From Eubacteriales Family XIII. Incertae Sedis bacterium (GTDB taxonomy: Bacteria > Bacillota > Clostridia > Peptostreptococcales > Anaerovoracaceae): DNA of 41,341 bases. This document shows positions 33,019 to 40,896 of this stretch, one piece after another (the first letter of the stretch is position 1; each line of letters begins with the position of its first letter). The stretch is from positions 1 to 41,341 of the forward strand of contig JAISLZ010000114.1 of assembly GCA_031277015.1 (NCBI GenBank). The letters run 5' to 3'. The position numbers and the translations under genes are program-made. The notes under the pieces are model-generated. The model worked only from the letters and a program-made list of their open reading frames with translations, did no database searches and was not told where the DNA came from.

Positions 33019-34431
33019 TTGAGCATTGAGCACATCAGATGTGGATTCGGTAGTGTTTTGCGCATGGTTATCGCCGTCGCGCTGTCGTTTGCGCTTATCA
33101 TCGCGCTCTACCCGTCATCCATGATTGCCGTTTCGGCCGCTACGCCCGATCTTGCCAGGTTTGCGGGGAAGGTCGTCAGCATCAGTCCCGTGTCCAATTC
33201 AAAGCTCTATCTCGGTCTGACAGGGGATGCGCGTAGCGATGGCGCGGACATCGTCGCCGCGAAAAAGTCCAAGAGCCGCGAAGGCCAGCTTTTTGAAATC
33301 GTGGAGGCCGGCGACGGCGCATATGCTGTCCGTTCAGCACACACGGGGCGCCTGCTCACGGAGGCGGACGGCAAGATTGTGCAATCGGGGATGACATCGC
33401 CGGCGGACGACTCGCAGCGCTGGGCCATCACGAAGCATTCAAAGGGCTATACCATCGCAAACAAGGCTACCTCGAACCGCCTGTCGGCATCGGCATCAGG
33501 AGTCACGCCGGTAGCGGGGGATGGCAGCGTTACGGATTCTCAGATATTCGAGATAGCAGTATCGTCATTGGAGCTTGACGGCTACTACTCCTTCACCACC
33601 CCGGCGGGCAACGTCATCGCCCTATCCAAGGCGTCGATCAAGGATGGGGCTTTCATGGTCCTGAAGAAGGACGGGAAGGGCACCCTCGGGAAGCAGTTTT
33701 TCCTCATTTCTTCTCCGAACGGATACCACGCAATAAAGAACAGCATCTCGTTCAAGGCGCTGGGCGCAAAGAACAACTCCCGGAAGAGCGGCGTCAGGCT
33801 CGTGCAGAAAACATATAAAAAGAAGAATAAAAACCAGCGCTTCAATTTGGTGCCGTCCGGTGACGGGTGGTATCTTCTTAGGAGCGCGTCAGGCTACTAC
33901 GTATCCGCCGCGTCGGATACCTCGAAGGCAAAGCTCGTAACGGTCGTGGACAAGGCTGGCGCGCTGAAGGTGCGCGTCGTCAAGGCCGAATACTCCAGCG
34001 GCATGCCCAAACTTGACGCCAAGCTGAAGAAGCTGCACAAGAAGATCGGGACGAAGGGCAACACGATGAAAAAGAGCTTCTTCTATGTGGCGAATAATTA
34101 CACACATCGCAATCACCCGAACAATTTCAAAGGGGACTGGATATCGCGTTACGCGTGGGATATGATCAGAAAGAAACATGGCCACTGCAAGAATTTCGCT
34201 GCCACAGTCTGCATCATGTTCAGGTCATACGGGTATGACGCGCAGGTGGTGACGGGCCATATCCCCAGCCGCAGCAGGGGGTGGGCAGTCCACGGATGGG
34301 TCGAGGCAAAGGTGAAGGGTAAAACCTACTTATTCGACGCCGATCTGTATCTCCAGCTAAGGCGTAGCGGGTGGTACAAACGTACGTACAAGAATGCACC
34401 CGTGAACTACCGCGTTGAAAAACGCTGGTAG
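33019..34431 (+). CDS. Secreted protein with ricin-type lectin-like repeats and a transglutaminase-like domain
   Basis: About 470 residues. Signal peptide (about 1-40; hydrophobic stretch then AVSAA before TPDL). Two beta-trefoil-like blocks follow (about 45-180 and 185-320), each with repeated Q-x-F/W-x-I/L motifs such as GQLFEIVEAGDG, SQRWAITKHSKG and NQRFNLVPSGDG. The C-terminal domain (about 345-470) is transglutaminase-like: C390 in HGHCKNFAATVCIMF, His in AVHGWVEA and Asp in YLFDADL form the expected Cys-His-Asp triad, so peptidase, amidase or crosslinking activity is possible. The frame extends to 32986, but TTG 33019 has a GGGAGGAG site 6 nt upstream. First gene of the surface cluster. 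Confidence 0.82.
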   Translation: MSIEHIRCGFGSVLRMVIAVALSFALIIALYPSSMIAVSAATPDLARFAGKVVSISPVSNSKLYLGLTGDARSDGADIVAAKKSKSREGQLFEIVEAGDGAYAVRSAHTGRLLTEADGKIVQSGMTSPADDSQRWAITKHSKGYTIANKATSNRLSASASGVTPVAGDGSVTDSQIFEIAVSSLELDGYYSFTTPAGNVIALSKASIKDGAFMVLKKDGKGTLGKQFFLISSPNGYHAIKNSISFKALGAKNNSRKSGVRLVQKTYKKKNKNQRFNLVPSGDGWYLLRSASGYYVSAASDTSKAKLVTVVDKAGALKVRVVKAEYSSGMPKLDAKLKKLHKKIGTKGNTMKKSFFYVANNYTHRNHPNNFKGDWISRYAWDMIRKKHGHCKNFAATVCIMFRSYGYDAQVVTGHIPSRSRGWAVHGWVEAKVKGKTYLFDADLYLQLRRSGWYKRTYKNAPVNYRVEKRW

Positions 34432-34484
34432 GGGCAGGGGTACTTATTGCACTGGCTTTTTCGGGGCGGGTACGAGCGAGGTAG

Positions 34485-36074
34485 ATGAGTTTTACTTCAG
34501 TAACTTTCTTTATTTTCTGCGCGCTTGCCATAGCTACGTATTTTGCTGTTCCAAGGAAAGCGAGATGGTGCGTGTTGCTCGTTTTCAGCTATGCCTTCTA
34601 CTGGGTCAGTTCGGGATGGCTCATATTCTTTATATTATGCGCGACATTGTCCACGTTCGTGGCGGGGATAGCGCTCGACGGCATGAACAGCCGATTGGAG
34701 GAGGCCCGTAAAACAGCGAAGATCGGGCAGCCTGGGGCGGAAGCGCTGAAGCGCGGCATCACGCGGCGCAAGAAGTTGGTACTGGCGCTCTCGCTGCTGT
34801 TCGACCTGTCCTTCCTTATCGTTTTCAAATACGGCGGGTTCATCGCGGAAAACGCCAACCCGGCCCTGCGTGGGCTCGGGCTCGGTGCGCTACCCGTCGG
34901 CTCGGTTATCATGCCGATTGGGATATCATTCTACACTTTCCAGGCGACAGGCTACCTGATCGACATGTACCGGGGCAAGCAGCGTGCGGACCGCAACTTG
35001 GGCAAGTTCGCGCTGTTTCTCGCCTTCTTTCCGCAGATCGTGCAGGGCCCGATAGGGCGGCACAGCGCGCTCGCGCACCAGCTCAGCGAGCCTCACTCCT
35101 TTGACTACGGGCGTGCACGGAGCGGCATCCTGCTCATCACCTACGGCCTGTTCAAAAAGCTCGTCATCGCGGACCGCATCGGGATATTCGTGTCCGACGT
35201 GTTCGATGCCGGACAGGCGCCGCAGGACGGGGCAATCGCGCTGGCCGCGGCGTTGTTCTACGGCCTGCAGCTGTACGGCGATTTCTCCGGCGGCATAGAC
35301 ATAGCGCGCGGATTCTCGCGAATCATAGGTATCGATCTCGCGGAGAATTTCCGGCGGCCATATTACTCGCGCTCATTGGAGGAGTTCTGGCGGCGCTGGC
35401 ACATCACATTGGGCGAATGGATGCGCGACTACATCTTTTACCCATTGATGCTCTCATCCCCGTTCCAGAAGCTCTCGCACAGGCTGCGCAAGGGCACGAA
35501 GTCGGCGGTCATGCACAAGATACCCGTGGCGGCGGCGACATTCGTGGTGTTCATGGCGGTCGGCATATGGCACGGCGCCGCGTGGCGCTGGGTCGCCTAC
35601 GCCCTGTTCAACGCCGCGGTCATCGCGGGCAGCGTCATGCTCGAGCCGCTGTACAACCGGTTCCATAATGCTACGGGCATATCCGCGGATGGCGCCGCGT
35701 ATACCATGTTCATGCGCGTGCGGACGGTGCTCATCCGTAGCATATCCCTGACGTTCAGCCGCGCCCTGTCGCTGGCGCAGGCAGGTGCCATGATATCCTG
35801 CATGTTCACGAATTTCAGTTTTGGCACATTCGCGGACGGCTCGTTGCTGGGGCACGGCGTAGACGTGAGAGGATACGCTATACTCATATGCGCCGTGGCC
35901 GTGCTATGGTGGGTCAGCCTGATGCAGGAACGCGGTGTGGGTGTAGGGGCCATGATCGCGCGGAAGCCGCTGCCTGTACGATGGACGATATACATCGCTG
36001 CCGTCGTCACTATCGCGCTGCTGTCCGCCGATGTCGGCGCCGGGGAGGTGAATTTCATATATGGGCGTTTCTGA
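34485..36074 (+). CDS. MBOAT-family membrane O-acyltransferase (DltB/AlgI-like)
   Basis: 529 residues, about 10-12 membrane helices. MBOAT marks: RRWHITLGEWMRDYIFYPL and the catalytic His in AVGIWHGAAWRW, together with IMPIGISFYTFQATGYLIDMYRG and FFPQIVQGPIGR. This family moves acyl or aminoacyl groups across the membrane onto surface polymers: D-alanine onto teichoic acids for DltB, acetate onto alginate for AlgI. Followed by an SGNH protein, an adenylation enzyme and a carrier protein, the order B-D-A-C makes a dlt-like set. Overlaps the next gene by 14 nt. GAGGTAG before ATG. The acyl group and acceptor cannot be fixed from sequence. Confidence 0.92.
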   Translation: MSFTSVTFFIFCALAIATYFAVPRKARWCVLLVFSYAFYWVSSGWLIFFILCATLSTFVAGIALDGMNSRLEEARKTAKIGQPGAEALKRGITRRKKLVLALSLLFDLSFLIVFKYGGFIAENANPALRGLGLGALPVGSVIMPIGISFYTFQATGYLIDMYRGKQRADRNLGKFALFLAFFPQIVQGPIGRHSALAHQLSEPHSFDYGRARSGILLITYGLFKKLVIADRIGIFVSDVFDAGQAPQDGAIALAAALFYGLQLYGDFSGGIDIARGFSRIIGIDLAENFRRPYYSRSLEEFWRRWHITLGEWMRDYIFYPLMLSSPFQKLSHRLRKGTKSAVMHKIPVAAATFVVFMAVGIWHGAAWRWVAYALFNAAVIAGSVMLEPLYNRFHNATGISADGAAYTMFMRVRTVLIRSISLTFSRALSLAQAGAMISCMFTNFSFGTFADGSLLGHGVDVRGYAILICAVAVLWWVSLMQERGVGVGAMIARKPLPVRWTIYIAAVVTIALLSADVGAGEVNFIYGRF

Positions 36075-37455
36075 CGCGCGGCATAGGCCTAAAAGGCGTT
36101 TCCCCGAGCTATCGTCTCTGGCCGGACTGTCCGTGAAGATTGTCTGCGTGGGCGTCATATCGTGTCTTATCCTCGCCGCCTTGGGGTATATGGTTACGGG
36201 CGGCCGGGGCTCCATTACGGGCAGCACTATGCGCGACCTCTATGCACAGCAGCGTGTTGACCTCGTATTCCTCGGATCGTCCACCGTCTATGAGTCCTGC
36301 GACCCCGCGGCCTTCGACGCGGAGCTCGACATCAGTGCGTTCAACGCGGCGACGCCGGCACAGACCATGCGCGAGTCCTACTACCAGCTGAAGGAAGTGT
36401 GCAGGCTGTACCGCCCCGGGCGCGTGCTGCTCGGCGTCGATCCCTGGCGCATCATGGAGCCGATAGAGCGCGATTCGCTCAGCTCGAGCTATCTGTTCGA
36501 CAATATGCGGTGGTCCGCCGTGAAGGCTGAGTTCATGGCAGATGCCTTCGATCTCGACTACTATCCGTCCGCCCTGTTTCCCATCGTCAGGTTGAGAGAA
36601 AATGTAACAATGAAGGATATTGAAGATGCCATCAAAGGGCGTTTATCGAGGCGTGACAATTCCACGAAATTGGTAAATCCTTCAAGGGGGGGGGCAGTGG
36701 ATTTGCACTACGAGGGCAAAGGGTACGTGGCGAACCTGCAGGCGATAGAGGACGGGACCTTGCCCGAAGCCCCTCCCCTGGGTTTCTCCGGGCCGGACAG
36801 CGTTGCGGCGGGGCCTATGGGCTATCTCACGAAGATTGGGAGGCTCTGCGAGGAGAACGGAATGGAGCTGACCTTCTTTCAGACGCCCCTGCTCCCGGGC
36901 GCGACCGAATGGGTGGGGGACTATGCCGCGTACCATGATTTCATTGCGGACCGCGCCAAAGGCATGGGTGCAGGGTTCATGGACTTCAACTATCTGGATC
37001 CGGGGATTATCGCATATGAGGATGGGATGTTCTCGGACCTGGAGCACACGACAGCAGATTTTGCGCGGCGGTTCTCGGATGTGTTCGCTGGGCTTCTGGC
37101 GGGAGATGGAACGGAAAGAGGGACGGGTGCGCCTACGCGGGAAGACGCGTTCTTCACAGGTTACGGCACGTACCTGGACCTGTACAAGGCCGTCGCGTCC
37201 ACGTGGGTGACGGAGGCCGACGCAGACAGCGCGGGTGTGGCTTCGGTCGGCACGGCGTCGCCCGAATACCGCGTCGCTGTGCTGACGGACGACGAAGATA
37301 TGGAACCCGTACGCACCACGGACTGGCAGACGGGCAGGGAGGCCGCATACCCCGCACTGGAGCCGGGAGACTATATCGTTACGGTGGAGGCGAGGCCCCT
37401 CGGGGACGAGGAAGCCGAACCAAAGGGGAACTGGAAGGAGTTACATGTTGACTGA
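36061..37455 (+). CDS. SGNH/DltD-like membrane-anchored protein
   Basis: 464 residues. Single N-terminal membrane helix (about 25-47), then an SGNH-type fold: Ser in VFLGSSTVYESCDP (block I), PAQTMRESYYQLKEV, GVDPWR, and DLEHTTADFARRF as the Asp-x-x-His block near residue 330. In dlt systems DltD passes D-alanine from the membrane to lipoteichoic acid; a similar transfer role is plausible here. A C-terminal region (about 375-464) is unmatched. Good ribosome site GGGGAGGTG inside the end of the previous gene. A G9 tract at 36686-36694 (around codon 209) could cause frameshifts: minus one base gives a TAG stop within about 20 codons. Overlaps the next gene by 11 nt. Confidence 0.78.
   Translation: MGVSDARHRPKRRFPELSSLAGLSVKIVCVGVISCLILAALGYMVTGGRGSITGSTMRDLYAQQRVDLVFLGSSTVYESCDPAAFDAELDISAFNAATPAQTMRESYYQLKEVCRLYRPGRVLLGVDPWRIMEPIERDSLSSSYLFDNMRWSAVKAEFMADAFDLDYYPSALFPIVRLRENVTMKDIEDAIKGRLSRRDNSTKLVNPSRGGAVDLHYEGKGYVANLQAIEDGTLPEAPPLGFSGPDSVAAGPMGYLTKIGRLCEENGMELTFFQTPLLPGATEWVGDYAAYHDFIADRAKGMGAGFMDFNYLDPGIIAYEDGMFSDLEHTTADFARRFSDVFAGLLAGDGTERGTGAPTREDAFFTGYGTYLDLYKAVASTWVTEADADSAGVASVGTASPEYRVAVLTDDEDMEPVRTTDWQTGREAAYPALEPGDYIVTVEARPLGDEEAEPKGNWKELHVD
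36686..36694. repeat. Homopolymer tract of 9 G inside the DltD-like gene
   Basis: Codons AGG GGG GGG GCA. Second-longest single-base G/C run in the window after the C10 of the glycine-rich pilin. Slippage by one would truncate the protein at about half length. Confidence 0.8.
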
Positions 37456-39019
37456 TATGAAAAGCGGAAGCCTGACGAGCTGCCTTGAGCGCACAGCCGC
37501 GGCCATGCCGGGCAAGGTGATGTTCATCGATGAGTACGGGAGCATCACGTTCGGAGATTTTGTGGAGAAGGCACGCAGGCTCGGGCGCGCCCTGCGCAAA
37601 TATATCGACGAAGGCGGGGACGGGGTTGCGGTGATTGTGGACAAGAGCATACGCGCGCCGCTCGTGTACGCAGCCGTGATGTATGCCGGCTCGTTCTATC
37701 TGCCGATCGACAGCACGCTGCCGACCGCGCGCAAGAAGCAGCTGATCGGGATTGCCTCCACTCCCCTGCTGCTGGTAGCGGCGCGCGGGCAGGACGCCGA
37801 CGAGCTGGGGTTCACGGGCATGACGCTCGCTTACGACGACCTGGAGGCCCTCGCCAGCGGCCCTGCCGGCAATGCGGATGATGGCGACGGGCGCGACGCG
37901 GCATCGCAGGCGGCCCTGTCGGATACGGGCGCGCCGGAAGGGGGCGACCCCCTCTGCGTCATTTTTACATCAGGCTCTACAGGCACGCCCAAAGGGGTCA
38001 CGCTGTCGCATTCGGCCGTGCTGCGCTACCTGGAGGACTTCGCACGTATTGTCGGACTCGGCCCGGAAGACCGGCTGGCAGGCCAGTCGCCGCCCGACTA
38101 TGTGGCTGCCCTGCGCGATCTTTACTTCCCGTTCATATGCGGCGCGAGCACATGCCTAGCGCCAAAACGCCTGTTCTCGTTCCCCACAGGGCTGTTCGAG
38201 TACCTGAATGAGCATCGCGCCACCGCTCTGTTCTGGGTCGCGCCGGTCCTGAGCTATTGCGCCGAGTTCAAGGTATTCGACGCCGTTGGGCTGGACACGG
38301 TCAACAAGGTGGTGTTCACGGGTAGCGTCCTGCCTTCCGCGCATCTGAGATACTGGCAGAATCACTTGCCGGGTGCCATGTTCATGAACCATTACGGGCC
38401 TACCGAAGCCACGGCCACCGTCAGTTATTACATCGTGAGTCACGCCGTAGCAGAGAGCGAGGATCTGCCTATCGGAGTGCCGCTGCCTGCCGTCGGCGTC
38501 GAGCTCCTCGGCGAGGACGCCCTCCCCGTAGCTGAGGGCGAGATAGGAGAGATATACGTGCGCGGGGGTGGGCTTGCCATCGGCTACTGGCGCGATGCGG
38601 ATCTGACCGCGCGGTCATTCCCCGTGCTCACTGTAGGCGGGCGCGCGGCCGAGCGCTACTTCCGCACGGGGGATATGGGTCGTCTGCTGCCCGACGGCAA
38701 CCTTGCGTTCCACGGCAGAAAGGATCTGCTCATCAAGCTGATGGGACACCGGGTGGAGCTCGCCGAGATTGAGCGCGCCGCCGCGCGCCTCGACGGGGTA
38801 ACGGAGGCAATATGCGTATACGACCCGGAACGCACCCTGCTGACACTCTTCTACACCGGTCCCGCGACGGACGGGAATCTGGCAAAATATCTGCGGATGA
38901 ACCTGCCCGATTTCATGATACCGCGCAGGTTCCATGGTCTCGGCGAGATACCTCGCCTACCCGGCGGCAAGCCCGACAGGCGGCACCTACGCGATTTGGC
39001 TATAGACTTAGCCTCATAA
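37445..39019 (+). CDS. AMP-forming adenylation enzyme (DltA-like)
   Basis: 524 residues, full-length ANL adenylation domain: P-loop FTSGSTGTPKGVTLSHSA, NHYGPTEATATVSYY, YFRTGDMGRLLPDG, hinge GRKDLLIKLMGHRVELAEIE and the catalytic C-terminal Lys in LPGGKPDRR. Together with the carrier protein 62 nt downstream it should load an amino acid or acyl group as thioester, as DltA does with D-alanine on DltC. Substrate-pocket residues cannot be matched to a known specificity by eye. An AAGGAG site lies in the end of the SGNH gene. A Gly/Asp/Ala-rich linker near residues 140-165 is unusual. Confidence 0.88.
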   Translation: MLTDMKSGSLTSCLERTAAAMPGKVMFIDEYGSITFGDFVEKARRLGRALRKYIDEGGDGVAVIVDKSIRAPLVYAAVMYAGSFYLPIDSTLPTARKKQLIGIASTPLLLVAARGQDADELGFTGMTLAYDDLEALASGPAGNADDGDGRDAASQAALSDTGAPEGGDPLCVIFTSGSTGTPKGVTLSHSAVLRYLEDFARIVGLGPEDRLAGQSPPDYVAALRDLYFPFICGASTCLAPKRLFSFPTGLFEYLNEHRATALFWVAPVLSYCAEFKVFDAVGLDTVNKVVFTGSVLPSAHLRYWQNHLPGAMFMNHYGPTEATATVSYYIVSHAVAESEDLPIGVPLPAVGVELLGEDALPVAEGEIGEIYVRGGGLAIGYWRDADLTARSFPVLTVGGRAAERYFRTGDMGRLLPDGNLAFHGRKDLLIKLMGHRVELAEIERAAARLDGVTEAICVYDPERTLLTLFYTGPATDGNLAKYLRMNLPDFMIPRRFHGLGEIPRLPGGKPDRRHLRDLAIDLAS

Positions 39020-39081
39020 CATTGACATCCAGCTGGCGTATTATTAAAATAAAAAAGGTATAGGGAGAGGAGACACGGTCA

Positions 39082-39300
39082 ATGAGCGATCTTATAGACA
39101 TACTTGAAAGGATTCGCCCGGACGTTGATTTTACGGCGGAGCAGGCGCTGATCGACGACGGGATACTCAGTTCGTTCGATATCATCAACATAGTCACGGA
39201 CATCAATCTGGCTTTTTCCGTTGATATAAGCGTCGCGGATCTTACGCCAGACAACTTCAACAGCGCCGAATCGATGATGGCGCTGATTGAATCATTCTGA
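39082..39300 (+). CDS. Acyl/aminoacyl carrier protein (DltC-like)
   Basis: 72 residues, very acidic helical protein of the phosphopantetheine-carrier fold. The attachment site is ILSSFDIINIV, with S31 in place of the Ser in the common DSL motif. GAGGAG site before ATG. It follows the adenylation enzyme and would be its partner, holding the activated group for the MBOAT protein. Confidence 0.85.
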   Translation: MSDLIDILERIRPDVDFTAEQALIDDGILSSFDIINIVTDINLAFSVDISVADLTPDNFNSAESMMALIESF

Positions 39301-39352
39301 TATATTTTGTAGCGGCAACTGCGGCTGAGGCGCCGGAAAGGATCGGTAAATA

Positions 39353-40144
39353 ATGACTTTAAAGATGTTTTTATCCAAGAAGAGGCGCGTGAGTTTTTTC
39401 GCCGCGTTATGCGCACTACTCGTAGCGGCCCTGCTTTTCACGGGATGCGCGGGTTCGTCGGCGAACAGTTCAGACAGTGAGGCGCCGACGTCCGCCGAAG
39501 GAGAGTCGGCCAATGGTGGATCCGAAGCCTCCGATGGGCAAGATCCCGGCGACCTGGCAGCTACAGACGCGGGCACGGAAGCGCCTGAGGAAGCGCCTCC
39601 GCATGACCTCATCTTCGCGGCGCCGGAGGGCGGCACCACGCATATGTACGTCACGAACATGCTCGGGCAGGAGATTGTTTCCATATCGGCCAGGCATGTG
39701 GGTGAGAAGAAATTCGGGTCCGTCCTGAAGGTGTCCGGCATATCGTGGGGCGATACCAAGACGGCGCTCGTGGAATATGGCTCCTCTCAACCCGCGGAGG
39801 GGACGGCAAGCGCCGTCTCGACGGACGCTGGGCAGGGATATCTATGCGACATACAGATGAAGCTGTCCGACGGTGCTAAAGCTACCATACACTCCGTCGA
39901 CCTGGGTGTAATTAACGAAATCACGCTCAGGAGCATGGACGGCGTAGCCTTCATTACCTATGCTGGAACGGACGGCAAAGAAGTCTCCACCTACGAATTG
40001 GAAAAAGCCCTAGCGGTGAAGGCGGAAGAGAAAGCCGAGGAAAAAGCAAAGGCCGAAAAAGAAGAAAAGAAAACCTACAAGCCGCCGTCCAAAAAGAAGA
40101 AAAAAGCCGACGACGAATGCGTCGACGATATCGTTCTAAGGTAA
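39353..40144 (+). CDS. Secreted lipoprotein of unknown function
   Basis: 263 residues. Lipoprotein signal with lipobox LLFTGC (Cys about residue 32), then a Ser/Glu/Ala/Gly-rich linker (about 33-85), a compact domain (about 86-215; TTHMYVTNMLGQEIVSISARHV, WGDTKTALVEY) and a highly charged Lys/Glu coiled-coil tail ending in a Lys-rich block. I do not recognise the compact domain. It is the last plus-strand gene of the surface cluster; AAAGGATCGG before the ATG. It converges on the methyltransferase gene with an 11-nt gap. Confidence 0.72.
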   Translation: MTLKMFLSKKRRVSFFAALCALLVAALLFTGCAGSSANSSDSEAPTSAEGESANGGSEASDGQDPGDLAATDAGTEAPEEAPPHDLIFAAPEGGTTHMYVTNMLGQEIVSISARHVGEKKFGSVLKVSGISWGDTKTALVEYGSSQPAEGTASAVSTDAGQGYLCDIQMKLSDGAKATIHSVDLGVINEITLRSMDGVAFITYAGTDGKEVSTYELEKALAVKAEEKAEEKAKAEKEEKKTYKPPSKKKKKADDECVDDIVLR

Positions 40145-40155
40145 GAAGCTACGTA

Positions 40156-40896
40156 TCATCGGCCTTTCCGGCAGACATACAGGAAGTAGCCTGGCGCGCG
40201 CCCTCTCGTGACGCAGGGGCTTGTGTTCCCCGGGAAAAATTCCCGGGGATCCGAGCCGTCCGGGACGGTGCCCGCGTAGTACGCTTCAAGCGATCCATAT
40301 TCAAATATTTTTTCGGCGACGAAGGAGTCAAGGTCGCGTGAGCGGTCCTCAAACGATATAGGAGAGAAGCCCATGCCCTGAAGGACCTCCGTCAAGCCAT
40401 ATAGTAAGACGAGGCCTCCACATACAATAGAAGGAAATTTAACACGTAGGAATCGGGAGCTCGCTACTCCCACCCCCTGTCTCCCCGTGCTGCCCCCTAT
40501 GTTGTGCACCTCATCCCTGCCGCATAGATCGGATATCAGCAGATAGCCGTCAGGTTTCAACGCGCGCGCAGCCCCGCTCAGGATGGCGGCCGGGTCTTTG
40601 CTCACCGACAGAACGCATTCTATAAGCGCAGCTTCGAAGCTCTCAGGGGCAATGACGCCTACCTGTGCGGCATCGCCCGCGCGCAAGTCGAGCCTCGGAT
40701 GATTTTCGCGGCCGAGCCGGATGAGCTCGCCGGACTTGTCTATGCCGGCGCAGACGTATCCATATTCGTCCGTGAGGCGCGCAATCGTGTCGCCCTCCCC
40801 GCATCCGATGTCGAGCACGCGGCTACCGGGAGCAAGTCCCAGCCCGCGGATCGCTTCAGCGATCATTTCGACGCCACCAGGGGAGATGCACCCCAT
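40156..40896 (-). CDS. trsM: TrsM-like (DVU_1556 family) methyltransferase
   Basis: 246 residues. Rossmann methyltransferase with the N-terminal CISPGGVEMIAEAIRGLGL segment, motif I VLDIGCGEGD, GIDKSGELIRLGRE and a late YFLYVCRKG strand. From memory, the SPGG plus GxG layout next to a radical SAM gene corresponds to the DVU_1556/TrsM family. Its start overlaps the stop of the upstream radical SAM gene by one base (TGATG), implying tight coupling. A 9-bp hairpin (40228-40248) is embedded in its last 30 codons. Its expected companions, the CoA ligase and C_GCAxxG_C_C genes, lie at 31.4-32.9 kb, on the other side of the surface cluster and facing it. Confidence 0.75.
   Translation of the reverse strand: MGCISPGGVEMIAEAIRGLGLAPGSRVLDIGCGEGDTIARLTDEYGYVCAGIDKSGELIRLGRENHPRLDLRAGDAAQVGVIAPESFEAALIECVLSVSKDPAAILSGAARALKPDGYLLISDLCGRDEVHNIGGSTGRQGVGVASSRFLRVKFPSIVCGGLVLLYGLTEVLQGMGFSPISFEDRSRDLDSFVAEKIFEYGSLEAYYAGTVPDGSDPREFFPGNTSPCVTRGRAPGYFLYVCRKGR
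40228..40248. repeat. Hairpin inside the 3' end of the methyltransferase gene
   Basis: Perfect 9-bp arms CCCCGGGAA / TTCCCGGGG with a 3-nt loop, in the coding part for the C-terminus. It lies about 85 bp after the convergent lipoprotein stop and might serve as an RNA end for that transcript; no T run follows. Confidence 0.6.
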
